Part shown: positions 8,600 through 15,659 of the stretch, one piece after another
Layout: the number at the start of each line of letters is the position of its first letter
Numbering within the stretch: position 1 is the first letter of the stretch
Source: Sulfitobacter sp. HGT1
GTDB taxonomy: Bacteria; Pseudomonadota; Alphaproteobacteria; Rhodobacterales; Rhodobacteraceae
NCBI RefSeq assembly: GCF_013282155.1
Contig: NZ_BLWI01000013.1
Location: 1 to 64,000, forward strand
Direction of reading: 5' to 3'
DNA: 64,000 nucleotides
Notes under the pieces: generated by a model
Databases searched by the model: none
Seen by the model: only the letters and a program-made list of their open reading frames with translations
What the model was told of the DNA's origin: nothing
Position numbers and translations under genes: made by a program

Positions 8600-9940
8600 C
8601 TACACTCGATCTGACGTATTTCGAATGAACCCATGCTCAAGAAATGCAGCAAAGAGAGCTTCGATTTCCGCCTCAATTTTGCTCGGAGGTTGATTTTCGA
8701 AGGCCTCCTTCATCAAGTCACAAGCCTCCGCCTTGGAAAGGCCAAACTCAAGCGCGTCCCAGAAAACTTGTGCCGTTTCATTCAGTGTCAGTACCCTATT
8801 GGTGTCCCGGGACAACAGGACCAGATCATCCTCAAAAGTTTCTGACAATATTTCACCTGCTCGAAAAAATACCGTGTTCTGATCCATAATTTCGTCCTTT
8901 TGTTTCTTGTGGTCCGACACCTTCGCCCACGGAAGCTCCTCCGCTTGCTCAATCACATAGTCCGCAAGTTCTGCGTCGCTGAACTGCAACCAAGCGAGAG
9001 GAAAAGCATACCGATCGTCCCAGATGCGATTTTCGAGGCAACGAGCCACGAACGCTATGCGGTCCAGACAGTAAGCACCCGAAAGTGCAAAGGAGCCAAC
9101 CAGCAGCGACATGTGCAGTGGAATATTCAACGGCTCGGAGGCGGCTACGATTTCCGCCGGTTTCAGAAATCCGCAATGGGCAAGCGCGGCTGCAGATTCC
9201 CAACGTCTGTCACCGGCATTTGGAAATTTGGTCGCGGACTTTTCTGCCGCTTTGTAGACCTTAATCCAGTCTAGCGCGGTCGCCTTACCGATAGACGTAT
9301 AATAGCGCGCTTTTGAAACAACCACGCCCCAATCATCGCTATCTTCCCCTATTGCCGTTTCGGCAATCTTTAGATTTCGCAATTCCTTGGCGTGTGTATG
9401 ATCAGCGTCTTCGTAACCTGAATGAAATATGACGACCCCGCTCAGCACTGATACACGCGCTTCGGCGTGGGCAGAGGAAAGATGCAGTCTTTCGTGGATG
9501 CGCCCAGAAAAGCTCACTTCGTCCGACCGGCGATGACAGGAGGATCGCACGGAAGTAGTCTGGCCATCTTGTACTACGATTTGAACTCCGTAGATCGGAT
9601 CCTTCAGGCTTTTGTGCTGCCCCGTTGGAAAAGAAAAAAGGAATTCATCGCTATCCAGCCAGAGAACATAGCGGTTCTTGCTGACTATTTGCCCCAGCAA
9701 GTTATTTCTGGCATTGGCGAAATGGTTGGTCCAAGGGACGGTATATACCGTCAGGTTCTGATCCGAAAACGGCGGTGTATCATCGACAGTTACCCCAAGG
9801 TGGACCTTCAATCCAAATCCAAGCGCCGATCGGACTGCACGCTCTGTTTCTTCCCAATTACCGTGCGATAGCAGGCATATATCGGGATCACCTTGCGGGA
9901 GTGGCCGATCAGCGGGATTAGTCTCCAACGGCATATGCAT
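8600..9940 (-). CDS. Family-2 glycosyltransferase fused to a C-terminal PqqD domain
   Basis: A 446-aa two-domain protein. Residues about 20-250 look like a GT-A glycosyltransferase (DICLLSHGNWEETERAV start, FANARNN, and a DxD-like LDSDE at 95-99). Residues 352-446 form a PqqD-type winged-helix domain (LSETFEDDLVLLSRDTNRVL, then ALNETAQVFW-like), which in RiPP systems binds the leader peptide. The domain begins at Met352, whose codon at 8887 is preceded by AGGA at 7-nt spacing, so a separate 95-aa PqqD could also be made. Start ATG 9940 or 9934 lies inside the end of the upstream peptide gene (22-bp overlap), suggesting translational coupling. A longer frame from 10090 is an out-of-frame overlap of that peptide gene and is rejected. 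Glycosylation of the peptides is inferred. Confidence 0.72.
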   Translation of the reverse strand: MHMPLETNPADRPLPQGDPDICLLSHGNWEETERAVRSALGFGLKVHLGVTVDDTPPFSDQNLTVYTVPWTNHFANARNNLLGQIVSKNRYVLWLDSDEFLFSFPTGQHKSLKDPIYGVQIVVQDGQTTSVRSSCHRRSDEVSFSGRIHERLHLSSAHAEARVSVLSGVVIFHSGYEDADHTHAKELRNLKIAETAIGEDSDDWGVVVSKARYYTSIGKATALDWIKVYKAAEKSATKFPNAGDRRWESAAALAHCGFLKPAEIVAASEPLNIPLHMSLLVGSFALSGAYCLDRIAFVARCLENRIWDDRYAFPLAWLQFSDAELADYVIEQAEELPWAKVSDHKKQKDEIMDQNTVFFRAGEILSETFEDDLVLLSRDTNRVLTLNETAQVFWDALEFGLSKAEACDLMKEAFENQPPSKIEAEIEALFAAFLEHGFIRNTSDRV

Positions 9941-10100
9941 TTGCAGAGGCGCTATAGAGCAAAACTGCGGCCGGCGCGATCGTACCAGCCTTAGCAAGCC
10001 GTTGGATGAAAGCACGGCGCCGGATATTATCGATTTCGCGTCCAGGCGCACTACTCTTGAGTGCCTCATCATTCGTTTGATTGTCATCACGTTTGCGCAT
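9918..10100 (-). CDS. Short RRR-motif peptide, copy 1 (putative precursor)
   Basis: A 60-aa peptide with a charged, variable first 26 residues (rich in D, N, Q, E), then RRRAFIQRLAKAGTIAP at about 27-43, then a short hydrophobic segment AAVLLYSASA and the end NAYAVGD. Two paralogues follow upstream in the same strand with the same core. AAGAAGG lies 6 nt before the ATG. Its stop overlaps the start of the glycosyltransferase-PqqD gene. The core resembles a Tat signal (RRxF plus a hydrophobic run) without any mature protein, a shape also seen in small peptides of HprK/PqqD clusters. Seen: paralogy and coupling. Inferred: modification substrate. Confidence 0.72.
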   Translation of the reverse strand: MRKRDDNQTNDEALKSSAPGREIDNIRRRAFIQRLAKAGTIAPAAVLLYSASANAYAVGD

Positions 10101-10303
10101 CGTGAACCTTCTTTGTGATTGCTAAATTGAGTTGCAAGCTAACCTGACGTCCCACACCGATGAAGTGCGACGTGAACTCTAGTAAACGAGCCAGCGCCGC
10201 ATTCGAAAAAACCCACAAATGACTTGTTGCCTAGAGATGCACCAAGAAACCAAAGCAAGCAGAAAAACCTGTTAAATCTCCGACGCGTCGGCCACCAGCA
10301 GGA

Positions 10304-10486
10304 TTAATCTCCGGCTGCGGCGGGCGTGGATGACGCGTTATAGAGCAAAGCCGCCGTCGGCGCTATTGCACCAGCTTTTGCGAGCCTTTTGATGAAAGCG
10401 CGGCGCCTTGGGTTCTCCGCTCTGTTATCGGGGGCAGTTTGCTGCACTTGACCATCAACTGATTGAGTGTCCTTGCGATCAGCCAT
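10304..10486 (-). CDS. Short RRR-motif peptide, copy 2 (putative precursor)
   Basis: A 60-aa paralogue of the peptides at 9918 and 10540. It has a polar N-terminus (ADRKDTQSVDGQVQQ), the conserved RRRAFIKRLAKAGAIAP at about 27-43, the hydrophobic TAALLYNAS and an Ala-rich end TPAAAGD. AAAGG lies 8 nt before ATG. The last two residues GD are shared with copy 1 while the preceding residues differ, so the variable part after the core (STPAAA here, ANAYAV in copy 1) is the best guess for a processed or modified segment. Separated from copy 1 by 203 bp that contain a palindrome CCGACGCGTCGG at 10280-10291. Confidence 0.72.
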   Translation of the reverse strand: MADRKDTQSVDGQVQQTAPDNRAENPRRRAFIKRLAKAGAIAPTAALLYNASSTPAAAGD

Positions 10487-10539
10487 GGAAGCATACCTTT
10501 CTGAAATTGAAGAAACGATGAAACCTTGCGTTGAGGAAA

Positions 10540-10728
10540 TCAGCTCGCAAAAGCCATTCCGCTGGATGACGCGTCATGAAGCAATATAACTGCCGGAGCG
10601 ATTGCACCCGCTTTCGCGAGGCGTTTGATGAAGGCCCGTCTTCTCGGGCACTCTATTCCATCGTCAGATGTTTTGTTCTGCGCCGGATCCTCATCAGTAA
10701 GATTTTTGCCTTGATTGTCCAATGCCAT
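10540..10728 (-). CDS. Short RRR-motif peptide, copy 3 (putative precursor)
   Basis: A 62-aa paralogue. The N-terminal 28 residues are polar and unrelated in detail (LDNQGKNLTDEDPAQNKT) to the other copies, then RRRAFIKRLAKAGAIAP is identical to copy 2, followed by AVILLHDASSSGMAFAS. Copies 1 and 2 end in GD, this one does not. The region between the core and the end is rich in Ser/Ala and offers hydroxyl acceptors. First of the three in transcription order, 91 bp downstream of the nucleotidyltransferase-family gene. Conservation restricted to the RRR core, with variable ends, is what leader/core organisation predicts, although here the conserved block is central. Confidence 0.7.
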   Translation of the reverse strand: MALDNQGKNLTDEDPAQNKTSDDGIECPRRRAFIKRLAKAGAIAPAVILLHDASSSGMAFAS

Positions 10729-10819
10729 GCCTCGCTTTCAACTCAAAAAACCAGACCATTTCCCCCACGTAAAGTCAACGATCCGAAATGTGGACTGCAA
10801 CGTCCTCACTCCGCAATGC

Positions 10820-12055
10820 TTACCATCCTGATCGCTTGGATCGATCAGACTCTAACTCTCCTATCAGTTTCATCACAATATTCCAAAATCCGGAAAGAAG
10901 ACTCTTGGCTCCGGCCGTCTCACGCAAATAGTCTGGCAGATGAGGAAGTGCTTGTAACAGGCTATCGTCTGAGCGGCTCTCTCTGAAACGGCTCCATTCT
11001 GCAGAAATCCGCCCACTAAACCTTTCTGAGGCAAGGCGGCTCTTCAATGCGCGTATTTCAGTCTTATCGAAAGGAGTGCGACTTAGACGGGTCAGGACTT
11101 CGGGTGGGATATCAGCTTCCAACACATCCCTAAGGTAGCCCAAAGCCACAGTCATGATAATGGAGGAGCGCGTTCGTTCAGCGTTCGCAATCAAGCGGTC
11201 CCAATCAAAGGTTTTGTCGGCAGATTGCAAGATCCAATGCGCATCAAGCGCCCAACGCACGGGTGGGTGAAAATTCTGCGCGAGGCCATGCGCGCAGACC
11301 TGCAACAAGTGATCCTCAAGAGACAGTGTCCGAATAGTTGTGCCATTGACAATGTAGGTGGCCGTTCGTTCCCAGTAAATTTCGTCGGTTCCCGGCCAAC
11401 TTGCATGGTGGTTGATATGCATGTGCAAGTCCAAGTCAAATTCATGATCAGTATGCGTCCATGAGATTCCATGACGAAACAATCGAGCAAGACTATCTGC
11501 AGACGCCGCATGTAGGGATTTTGGATGCCAACCAAGATCCTTAAGATGCGCTGCCGCACGATCGAAATCCGCCTCGCGGACCAGCATGTCAATATCACCG
11601 ACACGACGACAACTAAGATGCGGATAGACGGTCGGTGCCAATGCGGCCCCTTTAAAGATCAAGAACTCCAGACCGAATTCCGCGAACTGCCGGGCAATCA
11701 TCTGAAGCTGCCTCAAAAGTAGCTGATTGTTGAACGCATTTTGAACCCGCATAATTTTTAACTGCGGTTCTCTGGGGTCATCGATCAGTTTGGGCCCGAG
11801 CGAATAATGAATATGCGGCAACACCTGGTTTTGGGCGACGCTCGAGAAATCTATACTTCCCTGAGCCCTCTGAAAGGCGGCAAAGGCCTCCTTAGGTCCA
11901 AGAACGGCGGCCCGAAAAAGGTCATCTGGCAGCAACCCTCTCCAGACACGCAGTGCGGACATAAGCTTGGGGTCACGTAAATGGGCAGGCAGCAACCTGT
12001 CTATGCCGGCATTGCTTGGGATGTATTTTGGTGGGGGTATTAGATCTTTGCCCAT
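10820..12055 (-). CDS. Nucleotidyltransferase-family protein (NTP_transf_5 type)
   Basis: A 411-aa protein. The signature of the uncharacterised nucleotidyltransferase family is clear: FLIFKGAALAPTVYP at 131-145, RRVGDIDMLV with Asp154 and Asp156 at 150-159 as likely metal ligands, and a following LKDLGWHP. A helical N-terminal region (1-120) and a helical C-terminal region flank it. Members of this family recur beside HprK-like, PqqD and asparagine-synthase-like genes in peptide clusters, with unproven roles. It heads the minus-strand run: nucleotidyltransferase, three peptides, glycosyltransferase-PqqD. Starts at ATG 12055. Transfer of a nucleotide to a peptide or partner is possible but not shown. 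Confidence 0.78.
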   Translation of the reverse strand: MGKDLIPPPKYIPSNAGIDRLLPAHLRDPKLMSALRVWRGLLPDDLFRAAVLGPKEAFAAFQRAQGSIDFSSVAQNQVLPHIHYSLGPKLIDDPREPQLKIMRVQNAFNNQLLLRQLQMIARQFAEFGLEFLIFKGAALAPTVYPHLSCRRVGDIDMLVREADFDRAAAHLKDLGWHPKSLHAASADSLARLFRHGISWTHTDHEFDLDLHMHINHHASWPGTDEIYWERTATYIVNGTTIRTLSLEDHLLQVCAHGLAQNFHPPVRWALDAHWILQSADKTFDWDRLIANAERTRSSIIMTVALGYLRDVLEADIPPEVLTRLSRTPFDKTEIRALKSRLASERFSGRISAEWSRFRESRSDDSLLQALPHLPDYLRETAGAKSLLSGFWNIVMKLIGELESDRSKRSGW

Positions 12056-12726
12056 CAGGCCTTTCTCACAACCCGAAATAGGGCAAAAGATTTCATATTG
12101 AACAACCGGATTTTGGAGTAGCCTCTCCTTAGCTGTGAGGTTTGAGGCTCAATTGAGCTTCATCAGTATTTCACTAAGACACTCGCCTTTGGGCGGTCGA
12201 TAATCAAGAGCGGTATCGCATCGCTTTGAGTGATATCCCCTTCCTGCGCTTTTCTTGACCAAATTGAAGCCGTGACATGTCCAGCTTGCTTGTCCCCGCG
12301 CCTCTTTTCGCGACCCGCTTACTGTCGATGAGGTTCTGTCGAGCCGAATGGTTGCCTACCCATTCCGCAAGCTGATGTGCTGCCTCGTGACCGACGGCGG
12401 TGGCATGTTCTCTTCCTCCGGAACAGTCGTGCCGGGCAATACGGCCTGACCGGTCGCAGAACCGAGAACTGAACGTCAACTCCCGCCATGCTTTATACAA
12501 TACGCTTTGTCGGACAGCCGATTTTGTGATTAATCCGTTGAACGTCTGACGATATTCTGTGGCAGATAATCAGTTGCGTGCCGAATGGTCCCTTGGTGGT
12601 AAATGCCGTGTGCGGCAAAACCAGTGCCACGTCTCATCCGACGAAAAAACCCTGCATTCCAGCTTGTGCAATCAGACCAGACAGGTCACGATTTGCGGTG
12701 AACAACTACCTAGGGGAGGATTTCAG
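12056..12726. other. Intergenic stretch without a recognisable gene
   Basis: About 670 bp between the divergent nucleotidyltransferase and TRAP-transporter genes. It must carry promoters for both. A minus-strand frame at 12204-12500 is open but its translation (rich in Arg, His, Ser) matches nothing I know and has no ribosome site. GGGGAGGA at 12713-12720 is the ribosome-binding site of the following gene. Confidence 0.4.
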
Positions 12727-13686
12727 ATGAATATCGTATTAAGAACAGCAGTGGCGGCAGTCGCCCTGACAACACTGGCCGTAACAGCCGCATCAGCCGA
12801 AACGCGCATTACGTATAAGTCGGCCAAAACCGGGTCGTCCTATTACCAGATGGGCGTTGAACTGGCCGAAGCCATGAAAGCCGGCACCAACGGCGATGTG
12901 ATCGTCACAGTCGAAGAAAGCCAGGGCTCCGTCCAGAACGTGATGGAAACCAAGGCGCGCGGGGGTGACTATGTGTTCACCACGCCACCCGCATTGGTCG
13001 GCCTTGCGCAAAAAGGCAAAGCCATGTTCGAGGGCAAGCAAGATCCGGCCTTTGACGAGATCCGCGCCTTGTTCCCGATCCCGTCTTTGACCATGCATTT
13101 TGTGATGTCTGCCGACAGCGGTGTGACTGATCTGATGGGCATGGAAGGCAAGACCATTCTACTGGGCAAGGGCTCGTTCGGGGCGACCGAAGGCGCAAAA
13201 TATATCGAGATGTTCGGACTGACCGACAAGGTCAAGATCGCGGATGCGGAGCTTTCCAATGCGGTTGCCGCGCTCAAGAACGGTCAGATCGACGGCTTTG
13301 TCACCGCAGGTTCATGGCCCGCACCCAATGTGATCGAAGCGGCGGCATCCACGCCGGTCACGGTCTTGTCGCTCAGCGATGACCAGATCGCCCAGACCAA
13401 GCGCACGGTGCTGACGATCCCTGCGGGCACCTATGCTGGTCAAGACGCCGACATCACCACGACGTCGCTGCCAGTCGTGGCCTATACGACCACTGCGATG
13501 GATGATGACACGGCGTACCAGCTGACCAAGACATTCTGGGACAGTAAGGCCAAACTTGGCGATACCTCCCCTTGGTGGAGCGGCGTTGACCAAGCAATGT
13601 TGAGCAATATCGCCGGTAAAATCCACCCCGGTGCCGCGCGCTATTACGCCGAGGCAGGCATCGAACTGACTGACGCGCAAAAGTAA
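12727..13686 (+). CDS. TAXI-family TRAP transporter solute-binding protein
   Basis: A 319-aa periplasmic binding protein with an N-terminal signal peptide (MNIVLRTAVAAVALTTLAV, cleavage near AASA-ET at about residue 24). The mature part opens with ITYKSAKTGSSYYQMGVELAE, typical of TAXI (TRAP-associated extracytoplasmic immunogenic) proteins, which deliver small organic acids or amino acids to a fused permease. ATG 12727 is chosen because GGGGAGGA lies 6 nt upstream and the signal peptide begins here; the longer in-frame extension to 12559 adds no domain. The permease follows 68 bp later across a strong hairpin. The ligand is not predictable from sequence. Confidence 0.9.
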   Translation: MNIVLRTAVAAVALTTLAVTAASAETRITYKSAKTGSSYYQMGVELAEAMKAGTNGDVIVTVEESQGSVQNVMETKARGGDYVFTTPPALVGLAQKGKAMFEGKQDPAFDEIRALFPIPSLTMHFVMSADSGVTDLMGMEGKTILLGKGSFGATEGAKYIEMFGLTDKVKIADAELSNAVAALKNGQIDGFVTAGSWPAPNVIEAAASTPVTVLSLSDDQIAQTKRTVLTIPAGTYAGQDADITTTSLPVVAYTTTAMDDDTAYQLTKTFWDSKAKLGDTSPWWSGVDQAMLSNIAGKIHPGAARYYAEAGIELTDAQK

Positions 13687-13701
13687 GCAGCGACCCGCTT
13701 G

Positions 13702-13728
13702 GCAGGCCGGATCACGCATCCGGCCTGC
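13702..13728 (+). terminator. Intercistronic hairpin between TAXI binding protein and permease
   Basis: A perfect 11-bp stem (GCAGGCCGGAT / ATCCGGCCTGC) with a 5-nt loop and no U-run, 15 bp after the binding-protein stop. It probably protects the upstream mRNA or causes partial termination, giving more binding protein than permease. Confidence 0.6.
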
Positions 13729-13754
13729 TGTCGCTCTCCAAAGAGACTTCCCCC

Positions 13755-15539
13755 ATGAACACATTTCTCAATGGCCGCATTGCTGCGGCTTTCTGGCTGC
13801 TGTTGGCCGCTGGTCTGGTCGGCTATCACCTTGCGCTGATCTTCTCGGGTCTGGTTCCAAATCTGGTTAGTCGACCGTTGCATATGGCATTCATCCTGCC
13901 CTTCGTGCTGGTGCTGGGGACCACCAGCCGTGCGGGCCTGATCAGTGGTATCGTGCTGGCTGTGCTTGGTATTGGTGCAGCACTTTGGATTGCGTTGAAC
14001 AATGACATGCTGGGGGATCAATACGGGTTTCTCGAGGGGGATTTCCAAAGAGCGATTGCAATCACATTGCTGGCCGTCACGCTTGAAACGGCGCGCCGTG
14101 CCATCGGCTGGCCCTTGCCATTGGTGGCGGGAACGGCCTTGCTTTACGGGCTGTATGGTCAATATATCCCCGGCCAGTTTGGCCATTCCGGCACCCCGCT
14201 AAACAGTTTTCTGGGTACGCTGACCATTGCCGAAGGCGGCATTTGGGGGTCGCTTACGGGGGTTTCCGTCGGGGTGGTGTCGATCTTTGTGATCTTTGGC
14301 GCCGTGCTGAACGCGGGCGAGGCCGGACAGGGCTTTATGAACGTCGCCGCTGCCGCTGCTGGTCGGCTCAAGGGCGGTGCTGCCAAGGTGTCGGTTATTT
14401 CCTCGGCGCTTTTCGGCTCTATCTCGGGGTCGGCATCGGCCAATGTCGCATCAACGGGCGCGATCACCCTGCCCGCGATGACCAAACTCGGCTACCCCAA
14501 ACGGCTCTCCGCTGCGGTGGAGGCTGTGGCCTCTTCGGGGGGGCAGATCATGCCACCGCTGATGGGTGCGGGGGCCTTTGTGATGGTTGAACTGACGGGC
14601 GTGCCCTACACTTCGATCATGGCTGCGGCGATCCTGCCTGCCTTTTTGTATTTCCTTGCCGTCTGGGTCGGCATCAACGCCTACGCGCGGCGCTTTGACC
14701 TGAAGGGTGTGGATGCCGCCGACCGCCCTGCCCGGCGCGATGTGATCATCACCTCGCTGTTCTTTCTTGTGCCGTTTTCTGTGCTGCTTTGGGCGATGTT
14801 CGTCGCAAAATTCACACCGGAATATTCTGCGGCACTGGCCATTCTAGCGGGGGCCTTGCTGCTGTTCATTAACGCTGATCTGAAAAGCGACCGCGCCCAG
14901 ATCATTGACCGCCTCACCAGCGCGGTGTTGAACGCGGCCAAACAAGTGTCGATGATCGCGGCCATCATCCTATGTGCGTCGATCATCATCGGGGTTCTGT
15001 CGATCACCGGTCTGGGGGTCAAAATCACCTCGCTGATCCTTGAAGGGTCGGGTGGGCTGCTCTGGCCTTCGCTGCTTCTGACCGCCCTCGCCTGCCTGAT
15101 CCTCGGGATGGAGGTGCCGACGACAGCCGCCTATGTCATCTGCGTGTCAGTCGCGGGGCCGGCGCTGACGCAACTGGGGCTGGAACCGCTGCAGGCGCAT
15201 CTGTTCGTGTTCTGGTTTGCGTTGCTGTCCACCATCACGCCCCCCGTTTGCGGTGCCGTCTTTATCGCGGCGGGCATGATCGGGGAAAACTGGCTTAAGG
15301 TTGCGATGACGGCAATGGCGCTTGGTGTCGGTCTGTATATCATCCCCTTGGGCATGATCGCGAACCCCGACATGCTGCGCCTGGCCGAAACGCCGATTGC
15401 CGCGATCATCGCGATGCTGCGGGTCGCAGTCGGGCTGACGCTTGTGTCTTACGGGTTGATCGGCGCGCGCACCCTTGTGCCAACAGTGCTGATGGTCGGG
15501 GCCGGGCTGGCCGTTGTATTTTCGGGTGTGTTCATTTGA
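13755..15539 (+). CDS. TRAP transporter fused permease (DctQ-DctM), TAXI type
   Basis: A 594-aa inner-membrane protein with about 16 or more hydrophobic segments. The first ~110 residues correspond to the small Q-type subunit and the rest to the large M subunit. Typical M-subunit features are visible: FGSISGSASANVASTGAITLPAM around residue 215-235, GGQIMPPLMGAGAFVM around 258-272, and EVPTTAAYVI and STITPPVCGAVF near the C-terminus. It works with the binding protein at 12727 for Na+-driven uptake. ATG 13755 has AGAGACTTCCCCC before it. No further transport gene follows. Confidence 0.92.
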   Translation: MNTFLNGRIAAAFWLLLAAGLVGYHLALIFSGLVPNLVSRPLHMAFILPFVLVLGTTSRAGLISGIVLAVLGIGAALWIALNNDMLGDQYGFLEGDFQRAIAITLLAVTLETARRAIGWPLPLVAGTALLYGLYGQYIPGQFGHSGTPLNSFLGTLTIAEGGIWGSLTGVSVGVVSIFVIFGAVLNAGEAGQGFMNVAAAAAGRLKGGAAKVSVISSALFGSISGSASANVASTGAITLPAMTKLGYPKRLSAAVEAVASSGGQIMPPLMGAGAFVMVELTGVPYTSIMAAAILPAFLYFLAVWVGINAYARRFDLKGVDAADRPARRDVIITSLFFLVPFSVLLWAMFVAKFTPEYSAALAILAGALLLFINADLKSDRAQIIDRLTSAVLNAAKQVSMIAAIILCASIIIGVLSITGLGVKITSLILEGSGGLLWPSLLLTALACLILGMEVPTTAAYVICVSVAGPALTQLGLEPLQAHLFVFWFALLSTITPPVCGAVFIAAGMIGENWLKVAMTAMALGVGLYIIPLGMIANPDMLRLAETPIAAIIAMLRVAVGLTLVSYGLIGARTLVPTVLMVGAGLAVVFSGVFI

Positions 15540-15551
15540 TGCAAGATTAAG

Positions 15552-15659
15552 TCACCGAAGAACAAACGCCAAAAGGATCAGGCAAATGACCACACTCACG
15601 ACCCAAATGGAGAGGGTGATGCGCCTGCGCAAACTCATGTGCCTCAGTCGGTCAATCAT
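15552..15659 (-). CDS. Small single-pass membrane peptide (35 aa)
   Basis: A 35-codon frame below the usual annotation cut-off. The basic N-terminus (MIDRLRHMSLRRR) is followed by one clear transmembrane helix (ITLSIWVVSVVICLILLAF) and ends VLR, giving a positive-inside, C-out topology. Its ATG (15659) overlaps the stop of the ferric-reductase-like gene by 8 bp, with GAAAGG at 7-nt spacing inside that gene, so it looks translationally coupled. A partner or stabilising subunit of the membrane reductase is the obvious guess. No family recognised. Confidence 0.55.
   Translation of the reverse strand: MIDRLRHMSLRRRITLSIWVVSVVICLILLAFVLR

Noticed and set aside
9941-10090. Longer N-terminus for the glycosyltransferase-PqqD protein
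   Set aside because: It is an out-of-frame reading of peptide copy 1, which is supported by two paralogues.
10280-10291. Palindrome CCGACGCGTCGG as a terminator between peptide copies
   Set aside because: No loop and no U-run; it may be a chance site.
9918-10728. The three short peptides as ordinary Tat signal peptides of broken genes
   Set aside because: All three end at similar length with stop codons, have their own starts, and share only the central block; three identical truncations are unlikely, though this alternative is not excluded.
12204-12500. Minus-strand frame of 98 codons before the TAXI gene
   Set aside because: Arg/His/Ser-rich translation resembling no family, no ribosome site.
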